64,000 bases of DNA from Fervidobacterium gondwanense DSM 13020 (GTDB taxonomy: Bacteria > Thermotogota > Thermotogae > Thermotogales > Fervidobacteriaceae). The DNA is taken from assembly GCF_900143265.1 (NCBI RefSeq), contig NZ_FRDJ01000002.1:1-64000 (forward strand), written 5' to 3'. Within the stretch, counting starts at the first letter, position 1. Each line of letters begins with the position of its first letter. Positions 18,181-26,021 of this stretch are shown in pieces. A program made the translations under genes and the position numbers. The notes beneath the pieces are model-generated. The model had not been told where the DNA came from, searched no databases, and saw nothing but the letters and a program-made list of their open reading frames with translations.

Positions 18181-19032
18181 ATGTTGAGAAGAAGATATAT
18201 ATTAATTCCTTTTGTCTTTCTCATTCTTATTTTCACAAGTTGTATAGCATCGTTAAAGGAGTTTGAGCCTATGATAAAAGACAGCAGATGGAAACTTGTT
18301 TGGTCCGATGAGTTCAGCGGTCCTAAAATCGATACTTCAAAATGGAGATTCGAGATTGGAAACAACAACGGCTGGGGAAACGGTGAGTGGCAGTACTATA
18401 CTGAAGGAAAGAATGCCTGGATAGAGAATGGCATGCTCGTTATTGAAGCAAGAAACGAGACAGTGAAAGAAGGTAGTAAGACGTTCAATTACACTTCAAC
18501 ACGTATGAAGACAGAAGGTAATTTCTCAGTGCAGTACGGAAAGATTGAGGCGCGTATAAAATTCCCTTACGGAAAGGGTCTGTGGCCAGCGTTTTGGATG
18601 CTCGGGACTAATATAAGGTATGTCGGATGGCCCATGTGTGGAGAAATCGATATAGTCGAATTTCTTGGACACGACAAGTGGACAGCCTACGGTACGCTGC
18701 ATGGACCTGGGTATCACGGAAATAGCGCTATAGGTGGCAAAATCAGGTTAGAGCCACCAAAGCCTGATTTTACAAGTGATTTCCACGTATTTGGGGTAAT
18801 GTGGGATGAAGAAAAGATTGTTTGGTACGTCGATGATACCGTTTACCACATTGTCACAAAATCCGCGGTGGAGTCAAGAGGAAAGGTATGGGTCTTCGAT
18901 AATGAATTCTTTATAATACTGAATATGGCTGTTGGCGGATACTGGCCTGGATATCCAACAAATGAAACAAAGTTTCCTGCAAAGATGTATGTAGATTATG
19001 TAAGAGTATATGAACTACAAAGCAATGAATAA
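18181..19032 (+). CDS. laminarinase-like lipoprotein, glycoside hydrolase family 16
   Basis: A 283-residue secreted endo-glucanase. The N-terminus MLRRRY plus a hydrophobic run ends in FTSC, a lipobox, so the enzyme should be tethered to the membrane by lipidation. The GH16 catalytic block is GEIDIVEFLGHD, with Glu155 and Glu160 as nucleophile and acid/base and Asp157 between them. Other family blocks are WSDEFSG, GKGLWPAFWMLG and FFIILNMAVGG. The extra Met form of the core (EIDIME) is EIDIVE here. It would cut beta-1,3- (or mixed 1,3/1,4-) glucan outside the cell into oligomers for the two ABC systems. I chose ATG 18181 because AGAGGTGG precedes it; an earlier in-frame ATG at 18073 would add about 36 residues and overlap the phosphorylase gene. 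Confidence 0.9.
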   Translation: MLRRRYILIPFVFLILIFTSCIASLKEFEPMIKDSRWKLVWSDEFSGPKIDTSKWRFEIGNNNGWGNGEWQYYTEGKNAWIENGMLVIEARNETVKEGSKTFNYTSTRMKTEGNFSVQYGKIEARIKFPYGKGLWPAFWMLGTNIRYVGWPMCGEIDIVEFLGHDKWTAYGTLHGPGYHGNSAIGGKIRLEPPKPDFTSDFHVFGVMWDEEKIVWYVDDTVYHIVTKSAVESRGKVWVFDNEFFIILNMAVGGYWPGYPTNETKFPAKMYVDYVRVYELQSNE

Positions 19033-19061
19033 GATAAACAGATTTGCATCGAGGTGGTACG

Positions 19062-20075
19062 ATGGCAAATATTAGAGATGTTGCAAAAATGGCAAACGTT
19101 TCCATAGCAACGGTCTCAAGGGTTCTGAACGGCAACGAGAATGTATCTGAAGAGACCCGTAGGAAAGTGCTCAATGCTATAAAGAAACTAAATTATAGAC
19201 CGACGATTTCTTTCAGAACAGCCTCTTCTGATCTGTTTAAAACTATTGGAATACTTATACCTGACATAAGAGGTTATCATTACAGTGACATTGTCATGGC
19301 AATCGAGGAATATGCGTACACAAAAGGTTTCGATATAATGCTTGCCCTTCCGAAATGGGAGGTCGACATCGAACAGCACATCCTTGATCAGTACTTCAGG
19401 CGTAAGGTCGATGGAGTTATCTTGGGAGAACTTTTTGGAAGTTACAAATTGATAGAGCGCTTCAAGAGAGGCGGTATCCCAATGGTTGTTGTTGATTTCC
19501 AGGTCGACGAGATCGATTTCGATACTGTGAACGTGGACAATGTAAGTGGTGGCTATCAAGCGATCAAGTATCTTTATGAGCACGGGCACAAGAAGATTCT
19601 TTTTATACCCGGTCCACAACAATCACCAGCAGCTGTCGATAGGGAAAAAGGTATTAGAAAATTCATTGATAAAGTCAGGGATGAAGAGATTGAGATTTTT
19701 TATGGAACACATAGAGGCTATAACTCCGAGCACGGATGGGTTAGTGTTGTTCAGCACCTGAAAGAACATGGGCTAAACTTCACAGCTATCTTCGCTGTTA
19801 ATGACTGGACAGCTATCGGTGCGATAGATGCTTTAAAGGATAACGGAATTAGAGTGCCAGAAGATGTATCTATAATAGGATTTGATGATGCTCCATTTGC
19901 ACAGTACACAAATCCAAGGTTGACAACTGTTATGCAACCCCGTTGGGAAATGGGGACTACTGCTGCACAGTTGTTAATAGAGAGAATAGTGGATAAGAAA
20001 GTGCGTTTGCCAAGAAATATAATTTTGCCAGCAAAGATTATCGAGAGGGAATCTGTGAAGGATATCAACAAGTGA
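19062..20075 (+). CDS. LacI-family transcriptional regulator
   Basis: A 337-residue regulator. Residues 1-55 are the LacI helix-turn-helix with hinge: NIRDVAKMANVSIATVSRVL, then NGNENVSEETRRKVL and LNYRP. The remainder is a periplasmic-binding-like effector domain (GILIPDIRGYHYSDIV, DGVILGELFG, PEDVSIIGFDDAPFAQY, LTTVMQPRWEMG). It is the last gene of the glucan cluster, 29 bases after the GH16 gene, with a ribosome site GAGGTGG at 19051-19057, and a strong terminator follows. It most likely controls this cluster and possibly the next operon in response to a glucan-derived sugar (inference). Confidence 0.92.
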   Translation: MANIRDVAKMANVSIATVSRVLNGNENVSEETRRKVLNAIKKLNYRPTISFRTASSDLFKTIGILIPDIRGYHYSDIVMAIEEYAYTKGFDIMLALPKWEVDIEQHILDQYFRRKVDGVILGELFGSYKLIERFKRGGIPMVVVDFQVDEIDFDTVNVDNVSGGYQAIKYLYEHGHKKILFIPGPQQSPAAVDREKGIRKFIDKVRDEEIEIFYGTHRGYNSEHGWVSVVQHLKEHGLNFTAIFAVNDWTAIGAIDALKDNGIRVPEDVSIIGFDDAPFAQYTNPRLTTVMQPRWEMGTTAAQLLIERIVDKKVRLPRNIILPAKIIERESVKDINK

Positions 20076-20128
20076 AATCTGCAATGGTTTAAATATCATA
20101 CTTATAGTTCTTTAATGTATAAAATGAC

Positions 20129-20178
20129 GCGCAAGCTTCCTTTTTTGTGCAAATCTTCAGGAAAGCTTGCGCTTTTTT
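20129..20178 (+). terminator. intrinsic terminator of the glucan cluster
   Basis: GCGCAAGCTTCC at 20129-20140 pairs with GGAAAGCTTGCGC at 20160-20172 with a one-base bulge. The stem has a loop of about 20 bases and is followed by six T at 20173-20178. Confidence 0.9.
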
Positions 20179-20181
20179 CTT

Positions 20182-20219
20182 AAATTATTTTTAACATTTG
20201 ATAGTATAATAATAACGTT
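20182..20219 (+). promoter_or_regulatory. promoter of second sugar operon with possible LacI-type half-sites
   Basis: A perfect -10 TATAAT lies at 20205-20210. The -35 region (AAATTA at 20182-20187, 17-base spacer) is poor, so an activator or an A/T-rich up region may help. Four bases downstream of the -10 is AACGTT (20214-20219), the symmetric core with central CG seen in many LacI-family operators. The flanks are not strongly symmetric, so the operator reading is tentative. Confidence 0.45.
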
Positions 20220-20267
20220 GTCCCTCTTTTGGGGATTTTATCAAACAAATCATGGGAGGTGTGGTGT

Positions 20268-21566
20268 ATGAAGAAACTTTTTATACTGTTTTTAGTATTC
20301 GTTGTTGCTTTGGGCTTTGCAGAAGTCAAGATTCAGTTCTGGCACGCAATGGGCGGTTGGAGAATTGACTTGATTCAGGGTATGGTAAACGATTTTATGA
20401 AGGCAAACCCAGGAATCAAGGTTGAAGTGCAGTATGTTGGGAGTTATGAGGAAATATTGGCAAAGACAGTTGCATCACTACAAGCAGGTACTCCACCACA
20501 TGTTGTCCAACTGAACGAAATCAGTACGAAGAAGATGATCGATAGTGGAGTTATAGTTCCAGTTGAAGATATGATTAAAAAGGATCCATCATTTGATAAA
20601 GGTAAGCTCTTACCTCAGGTGGTTAAATACTACAGCATTGGCGGAAAGCTTTATTCTATGCCTTGGAACAGCTCAACACCGTTGCTCTTCTACAACAAGA
20701 CCATGTTCAAACAAGCAGGACTTGATCCAGAGAAACCACCAAGAACTTTCAGCGAAGTGATTTCCTACTCGAAGAAATTGTTAAAGAAAGACGACAAGGG
20801 AAACATAGTAAGAACTGGTATCACATGGCCACTTTATGCATGGTTCTTTGAACAATGGATGGCAGAGCAAAATAAGTTGCTTGTTGACAACAACAACGGA
20901 AGAACAGGCAACCCAACAAAGGTAGTCTTCAATAACGAAGCTGGCTTGAAGATTATGGAATTTTGGAACACATTGACAAAAGAAGGTTTAATGATTAACA
21001 CAAAGAAAGGGGACTGGACAGCTGCAAGACAGCTCTTCATATCTCAAACGGTCGGAATGATAATTACGTCAACATCAGATGTTGCATTGCTTGTTTCAGA
21101 AGCGGCGAAGCAAGGCTTCGAAATTGGTGCGGCTTACATTCCTATACCAGACGGAGTACAGCGAGCTGGTGTTATAATAGGTGGAGGAAGCCTGTGGCTA
21201 ATTAAGCAGAAGAACCAAGCCGAGATAGATGCGGCATGGAAATTGATTAAGTATCTTGCCGATGTTGATCCACAAATCGCATGGCATAAGGGAACTGGGT
21301 ACTTCCCAGTAAGACTTGATGCGAAAGAAAAGCTTGAGAAAGAAGGCTACTACAAGGAAAATCCACTCCACTATATCGCCATTAAACAGTTGTTAGATAC
21401 AATTCCTTCATACGCAACAATGGGTGCGGTTGTTGGTGCTTTCCCAGAAATAAGGTCAGCGATCGATAATGCCGTTGAGAAAATGCTAAATGGACAGCTA
21501 ACGCCAAAGCAAGCTTTGGAGGAAGCAGAAAGAGAAGCAAATAAAGCTATAAAACAATACTTTTAA
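20268..21566 (+). CDS. sugar ABC transporter substrate-binding protein (UgpB-like)
   Basis: A 432-residue secreted binding protein. The signal peptide MKKLFILFLVFVVALGFAE is followed directly by VKIQFWHAMGGWRIDLI, the opening of UgpB/COG1653 proteins; there is no lipobox. Other family blocks are LQAGTPPHVVQLNEISTKKM, LYSMPWNSSTPLLFYNKTMF and GIIGGG-like VIIGGGSLWLI. The real ATG is at 20268 behind GGGAGGTG; the frame is open further upstream to 20229 without a ribosome site. It heads a three-gene operon with two permeases. The substrate may be a sugar or a glycerol-3-phosphate-type compound; sequence alone does not decide. Confidence 0.9.
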   Translation: MKKLFILFLVFVVALGFAEVKIQFWHAMGGWRIDLIQGMVNDFMKANPGIKVEVQYVGSYEEILAKTVASLQAGTPPHVVQLNEISTKKMIDSGVIVPVEDMIKKDPSFDKGKLLPQVVKYYSIGGKLYSMPWNSSTPLLFYNKTMFKQAGLDPEKPPRTFSEVISYSKKLLKKDDKGNIVRTGITWPLYAWFFEQWMAEQNKLLVDNNNGRTGNPTKVVFNNEAGLKIMEFWNTLTKEGLMINTKKGDWTAARQLFISQTVGMIITSTSDVALLVSEAAKQGFEIGAAYIPIPDGVQRAGVIIGGGSLWLIKQKNQAEIDAAWKLIKYLADVDPQIAWHKGTGYFPVRLDAKEKLEKEGYYKENPLHYIAIKQLLDTIPSYATMGAVVGAFPEIRSAIDNAVEKMLNGQLTPKQALEEAEREANKAIKQYF

Positions 21567-21586
21567 TGGATTCAATCAAAAAGAAG

Positions 21587-21612
21587 GGCTGGCGTTGCAG
21601 CCAGCCTTTTTT
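21587..21612 (+). terminator. terminator-like stem-loop between binding protein and permease genes
   Basis: GGCTGGC (21587-21593) and GCCAGCC (21600-21606) form a 7-bp G/C-rich stem with a 6-base loop followed by six T. It looks like a complete intrinsic terminator. Since the permease genes follow at once, it probably gives partial termination and a high binding-protein to permease ratio. Confidence 0.8.
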
Positions 21613-21641
21613 GAATTCTTATGTTCAGGAGGGTGCTAGAA

Positions 21642-22508
21642 GTGAGAAAGTTGTTACCTTACATCTTTATACTTCCAACATTTATCATAATTTCACTCTT
21701 TATATATTATCCAGCAATAAATTCATTTTATCTAAGTTTTTTTAAAGTGTCTGTCTTTGGCAATAGGAAGATGTTTGTTGGATTAGAGAATTATATAGAA
21801 TTATTTTCAGACGAGAAGTTCGTTAAATCATTCACTTTTACGATTGTCTTCACAATAATTACGGTAATTGTCTCTATTTTTATAGCATTTTTTGTGGCGT
21901 TGCTGCTTAATCAAAGAGTTCCCGGCGTTAGGTTATTCAGGACTTTGATATTCGCTCCTTATGCTGTCTCAACAGCCGTGGCAGGAGCGCTCTGGGGATT
22001 TTTACTGAACCCAGTTGTTGGGCACGTTAACTATATTATGACAAGGTTATTCGGAATACAAGTGAACTGGTTAGTTACCGCACCATACGCTGCATACGCT
22101 GTAATAATTGCTGCAATTTGGAAAACATTGCCATTTAACATAATATTCTACATTGCAGGTTTGCAAAGTATTCCTGATGAGCTTGTTGAAGCAACTAAGC
22201 TCGATGGTGCAACTACTTGGACAAGAATGTGGAGGTTGTATTTTCCCTTACTTTCACCTATTACATATTACCTTGTGATTATGAGTATAATAAGCGCTAT
22301 GTTCCAGTCGTTTGCTATTATCGATGTTATGACACGCGGTGGTCCCGGTGATTATACAACGAACATCATTTACAGGATCTACCTTGACGATTTTAGATTC
22401 TCAAAAACAGGACCGGCAGCTGCGGAAAGCGTCATATTGTTTGCCATAATGATCATAGTCACTCTAATATACTTTAAAGTTGGACGTAAGAGCGTTCATT
22501 ATCAGTAA
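21642..22508 (+). CDS. sugar ABC transporter permease (UgpA-like)
   Basis: A 288-residue permease with six membrane segments (first at LLPYIFILPTFIIISLFIYY). The EAA loop is VEATKLDGATTWTRMWRLYF followed by PLLSP, with EAT in place of EAA. It belongs to the MalF/UgpA-type subunits. The GTG at 21642 is preferred over the ATG at 21621 because AGGAGGGTG lies between them, seven bases before the GTG. It forms a pair with the next gene. Confidence 0.88.
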   Translation: MRKLLPYIFILPTFIIISLFIYYPAINSFYLSFFKVSVFGNRKMFVGLENYIELFSDEKFVKSFTFTIVFTIITVIVSIFIAFFVALLLNQRVPGVRLFRTLIFAPYAVSTAVAGALWGFLLNPVVGHVNYIMTRLFGIQVNWLVTAPYAAYAVIIAAIWKTLPFNIIFYIAGLQSIPDELVEATKLDGATTWTRMWRLYFPLLSPITYYLVIMSIISAMFQSFAIIDVMTRGGPGDYTTNIIYRIYLDDFRFSKTGPAAAESVILFAIMIIVTLIYFKVGRKSVHYQ

Positions 22509-22523
22509 AAGGCGGTGGGAGTT

Positions 22524-23363
22524 ATGAAGAAGAGTACTCGAAAGATTGTAAATACCGTTTTTGTAGAGATAGCCCTGATAATATTTTCAATAATCATGTT
22601 TGCACCTATATTCTTAGCGTTGACTATGAGTATTCAATCTTCAGAATTCGTTTTTGCTTACCCGCCTAAGATTTTGCCACGTGGGTTCAACATAGAAAAT
22701 TACATACAAGCTTTTAAAATAGTGCCTTTTGGAAGGATGATGTGGAACAGCTTTGTAGTAGCGTCTTTAATAACACTTGGGAAGCTTTTCACTGGTATCC
22801 TTGCAGGTTATGCGTACGCAAATTTCAAATTCAAGGGTGATTCGTTAACGTTTGGTTTGATATTTTCAACTTTATATATCCCAGCGGAAATATTGTTAAT
22901 TATCCCTCTGTTCCAAGTCGTTAGCAAACTTGGATGGGTTAACACATACCAAGCGATGATTGTACCATTCATCGCAAGTGCAACGAATGTGTTTTTGTTC
23001 CAACAACACTTTAAGACTATTCCAAGAGATTTCGAAGATGCCGCGAGGATAGACGGGGCAAGTGCTATGCAATATCTTACAAAGATAGTTCTTCCGCTTT
23101 CTCGCCCAGTTATAGGGGGGGCGGCTATAATTAATTTTACATACGCTTGGAACATGTATTTGTGGCCTATGATTGTGGCAATGCGTGATGACATGAAGAC
23201 TGTGCAAGTGGCGATAAATATGATAATCAATGCTGAGTCTTCAAATAACTGGGGAATAATTATGGCAGCGACAATTATTGCTTTGGCACCAACACTTCTG
23301 TTATTCTTCTTACTCCAAGATTTGTTTGTCAAATCACTCGTTGGAAGCGGATTGAAAGGTTGA
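22524..23363 (+). CDS. sugar ABC transporter permease (UgpE-like)
   Basis: A 279-residue permease with six membrane segments and the EAA loop EDAARIDGASAMQYLTKIVL followed by PLSRP. The C-terminus LFVKSLVGSGLKG is typical of MalG/UgpE-type subunits. ATG 22524 follows AGGCGGTG at 22510-22517; an in-frame GTG at 22515 is inside that ribosome site. It starts 15 bases after its partner. The operon ends here at a stem-loop, with no ATPase gene. Confidence 0.88.
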   Translation: MKKSTRKIVNTVFVEIALIIFSIIMFAPIFLALTMSIQSSEFVFAYPPKILPRGFNIENYIQAFKIVPFGRMMWNSFVVASLITLGKLFTGILAGYAYANFKFKGDSLTFGLIFSTLYIPAEILLIIPLFQVVSKLGWVNTYQAMIVPFIASATNVFLFQQHFKTIPRDFEDAARIDGASAMQYLTKIVLPLSRPVIGGAAIINFTYAWNMYLWPMIVAMRDDMKTVQVAINMIINAESSNNWGIIMAATIIALAPTLLLFFLLQDLFVKSLVGSGLKG

Positions 23364-23379
23364 TATATCCAAGGAAAAA

Positions 23380-23395
23380 TGGGGCGTGCGCCCCA
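23380..23395. terminator. bidirectional terminator between convergent operons
   Basis: TGGGGCG and CGCCCCA (23380-23386 and 23389-23395) form a G/C-rich hairpin with a 2-base loop. T-rich sequence follows on the plus side, and A-rich sequence precedes it (T-rich for the minus transcript), so it can serve both converging operons. Confidence 0.75.
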
Positions 23396-23411
23396 CTTTG
23401 TTTTTATGTTT

Positions 23412-23690
23412 TTATTTTTCTGGCCTATCGAACTTTATGGCTTTAATATCAACTTTGTATCTATGCCCGTCTACGTCGATGTAATACGTCAAGATGAATT
23501 TGTTATCCGGCAAGTTTTGTAAATACGTAGCGTCCACTGTTTCCCAGAACATGTTTTCTGCAATGATTTGAGCTTTTTCTTGTCTAATTGATTCGTTTAG
23601 TGTTTCTCGCTGAGCGGGGATTGTAGTGGCTATTATTGTCAATAATAACATCAGTACAAGCATTGCATATAGTATTTCCGTGTAGACCAT
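23412..23690 (-). CDS. small membrane-anchored protein, pilin-like N-terminus
   Basis: A 92-residue protein with one hydrophobic segment right at the N-terminus (about residues 6-23) and a polar C-terminal part (DNKFILTYYIDVDGHRYKVD) that should lie outside the membrane. The opening MVYTEILYAMLVLMLLL resembles the mature start of a type IV pilin-like protein, including a Glu at position 5, but there is no basic leader and the frame upstream is closed by a TAG. It starts 35 bases after nfnB with GGGGATAGG as a possible ribosome site and is probably the last gene of the nfn transcript. I do not recognise a family. It could be a minor pseudopilin-like protein or simply an anchored small protein. 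Confidence 0.6.
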   Translation of the reverse strand: MVYTEILYAMLVLMLLLTIIATTIPAQRETLNESIRQEKAQIIAENMFWETVDATYLQNLPDNKFILTYYIDVDGHRYKVDIKAIKFDRPEK

Positions 23691-23725
23691 AACCTATCCC
23701 CATACCCCCTTACTCGTGTTCATCA

Positions 23726-25129
23726 TCAACTTTTAAGAAATTCGGCAATACCTCTTGTAGCCGTCTTACCTGCCCCCATGGCTAAGATTACAGTCGCAGA
23801 ACCTGTTACGATATCTCCTCCCGCAAAGACCTTTGGTATGCTCGTCTGCCCCATTTCATTTGTTACAATGTATCCGTACTTGTTAGTTTTCAAATCCGGA
23901 AATTGGTTTAGGAGGAATTTATTCGCCTCAGTTCCGATAGCTTCTATAACTGTATCAGCTTCGATAACGAAATTGCTGTTCGGAATGATAACCGGTTTTC
24001 TTCTCCCGCTTTCATCCGGCTCGCTCAGTTGCATCCTTACACATTCAATTGCGACTAAATTCCCATGCGCGTCACCTATGTATGTAACCGGTGTTGATAA
24101 GTACATGAACTCAATGCCCTCTTCTTTGGCATGCGCTATTTCGGCTTTACGAGCCGGCATCTCCGATTCGGTTCTCCGGTACACTACCGTTACATGTGCC
24201 CCCAACCTTAAAGCGCTGCGTGCAGCATCCATCGCAGTGTTACCTCCCCCGACAACGACAACTCTTTTTCCAATCCTGATAGGTGTATCGTATTCAGGAA
24301 ACTTGTATGCGCGCATGAGGTTTACTCGAGTCAGGAATTCGTTGGCAGAGTAGACTCCATTCAGCTCGCTTCCTGGAATTCCCATGAATTTCGGAGTACC
24401 CGCACCGACGCCTACAAAGAGTGCATCGTATTTTTCAAGTAATTCCTTTGGCGAGATTGCGTAACCTACTGGTATGTTCTTTATAAAATTTACTCCAAGA
24501 GCCTCTAAATGTGAAATCTCTTTGCCAACAATCTTTTTTGGCAACCTGAACTCAGGTATTCCATATACGAGAACCCCTCCAAATTCATGTAGCGCTTCGT
24601 ATATATCAACACTGATTCCAAGCTTTCCAAGTTCTGAGGCTACCGTAAGACCAGCAGGACCAGAGCCTATGACAGCAACCTTCTTATCTACGTAATCTTT
24701 TTGTGCGTTTGATGTGTTAGAAGACTCTTCGTCGGTCAAATTGTTCACATTATTCTCTCTTGCCCAGTCTGCAACAAATCTTTCGAGCGCACCGATATTT
24801 ATAGGTTTTCCAATTTTGTTGAGAACACAAACCCCCTCACACTGTATTTCTTGTGGGCAAACCCTTCCGCAGATAGCAGGGAGGTAATTATATGATTTTA
24901 GTATTTTAAAAGATCTATCTAAATTACCTTTAACGATTTCTCTTATGAAACCCGGTATATCTATGCCAACTGGGCAACCTGATATACAAGTTGGTACTTT
25001 ACACTGTAAGCACCTTTTCGCCTCTTCCTGTGCCATCTCGTATGTGTAACCCAAAGATACTTCTGAAAAAGTGTGGTGCCTTTCTTCTGGTTCTAATTCC
25101 CTGACTTCTATTCTGTCTTTTACAGCCAC
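23726..25129 (-). CDS. nfnB: NfnB: NADH-dependent ferredoxin:NADP oxidoreductase, large subunit
   Basis: A 467-residue flavoprotein of the glutamate synthase small-subunit/GltD family. The N-terminal iron-sulphur part has CLQCKVPTCISGCPVGID and CGRVCPQEIQCEGVCV; then come two dinucleotide folds (VAVIGSGPAGLTVASELG for FAD, VVVVGGGNTAMDAARSAL for NADPH) and the C-terminal FAGGDIVTGSATVILAMGAG. Its start (GTG at 25129) overlaps the end of the upstream ferredoxin-NADP reductase-like gene by 10 bases. This arrangement is that of NfnAB, which couples NADPH oxidation or formation to NAD and ferredoxin by electron bifurcation in the cytoplasm. A lone gltD would instead need a gltB partner, and none is present. 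Confidence 0.9.
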   Translation of the reverse strand: MAVKDRIEVRELEPEERHHTFSEVSLGYTYEMAQEEAKRCLQCKVPTCISGCPVGIDIPGFIREIVKGNLDRSFKILKSYNYLPAICGRVCPQEIQCEGVCVLNKIGKPINIGALERFVADWARENNVNNLTDEESSNTSNAQKDYVDKKVAVIGSGPAGLTVASELGKLGISVDIYEALHEFGGVLVYGIPEFRLPKKIVGKEISHLEALGVNFIKNIPVGYAISPKELLEKYDALFVGVGAGTPKFMGIPGSELNGVYSANEFLTRVNLMRAYKFPEYDTPIRIGKRVVVVGGGNTAMDAARSALRLGAHVTVVYRRTESEMPARKAEIAHAKEEGIEFMYLSTPVTYIGDAHGNLVAIECVRMQLSEPDESGRRKPVIIPNSNFVIEADTVIEAIGTEANKFLLNQFPDLKTNKYGYIVTNEMGQTSIPKVFAGGDIVTGSATVILAMGAGKTATRGIAEFLKS

Positions 25130-25977
25130 GAGATATCACCAACCTGCTTAATGAAACTTTCCAAAGCCAATGTTTCTTGTTCTCTATACTGACTGAGTCT
25201 TTTGATAAAACTTTCCCAATCCACATATCGGCCATCAAATTCGGGTCCATCGACACAAACGTACTGTATTTCACTTTCTCCGTCTTTCTTTATAACCGTC
25301 CTGCAGCCTCCGCACATTCCTGTGCCATCTATCATAATCGAATTAAGTGATACCCACACAGGTGTATCAAATTCCTTTGCTACCAAACTTGCATATTTCA
25401 TCATAACTGCAGGTCCTATCGCCCAAATAACGTCGAATTTCTCACTTCTAAGCTTGTCTTTCATAACATCTACAACGCTTCCTTTTTTGCCATAACTTCC
25501 ATCGTCCGTGCAAGTTGTTAAGTCATCTGCGAAGGTAAATTCATCCTTTAGGATTAGTTCATCTACTGTCTTCGCACCTATTATTACATTTACTCTGTTA
25601 TTAAAACTTTTCAAAGCCTTAGCTATTGGGAAAATTGCAGCTATACCAATACCACCGCCGATGATTAAAGTATTTCCATAGTACTTTATCTCACTTGGCT
25701 TGCCCAGAGGACCAACTACATCGTGCAGTACATCACCTTTATTTTTCATACACAATTCAAGAGTAGATTTACCTATGGCTTTTACAACTATCCTGAACTG
25801 CTTCCCACTGACATCTGCTATGGTTAATGGTATACGCTCACCTTTTTCTGTATTTCGAACAATTACAAATTGTCCGGGTTTTGCGTGTTTGGCTACGAAT
25901 TCGTTGTTGATCCAGAATTCGTACACACCTTTGCAGAGCCTTTTTTTCTCTACTATTTCATTTATGGGATTTTCCAT
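25120..25977 (-). CDS. nfnA: NfnA: NADH-dependent ferredoxin:NADP oxidoreductase, small subunit
   Basis: A 285-residue protein of the ferredoxin-NADP reductase/dihydroorotate dehydrogenase electron-transfer subunit family. It has the FAD-binding barrel (PGQFVIVRNTEKGERIPLTI), the NAD-binding start (LIIGGGIGIAAIFPIAKAL) and the C-terminal 2Fe-2S site CGGCRTVIKKDG with a later Cys in YVCVDGPEFDG. It is the NAD(H)-side subunit of NfnAB. Two adjacent ATG codons lie at 25980 and 25977; I chose 25977, seven bases from GGAGGT. It links bifurcation to the Rnf complex encoded near the right edge, since both exchange electrons with ferredoxin and NAD(H). Confidence 0.9.
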   Translation of the reverse strand: MENPINEIVEKKRLCKGVYEFWINNEFVAKHAKPGQFVIVRNTEKGERIPLTIADVSGKQFRIVVKAIGKSTLELCMKNKGDVLHDVVGPLGKPSEIKYYGNTLIIGGGIGIAAIFPIAKALKSFNNRVNVIIGAKTVDELILKDEFTFADDLTTCTDDGSYGKKGSVVDVMKDKLRSEKFDVIWAIGPAVMMKYASLVAKEFDTPVWVSLNSIMIDGTGMCGGCRTVIKKDGESEIQYVCVDGPEFDGRYVDWESFIKRLSQYREQETLALESFIKQVGDISWL

Positions 25978-26021
25978 CATGGATACCTCCAAATAGGGAG
26001 ATAGCATATGCGCTTTCTAAT

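Noticed and set aside
22808-23332. A 174-residue minus-strand frame opposite the UgpE-like permease
   Set aside because: Shadow of a permease gene with clear EAA loop; no ribosome site.
23778-24353. A 191-residue plus-strand frame opposite nfnB
   Set aside because: It lies wholly inside nfnB, has no motif or start signal, and is explained by nfnB codon use.
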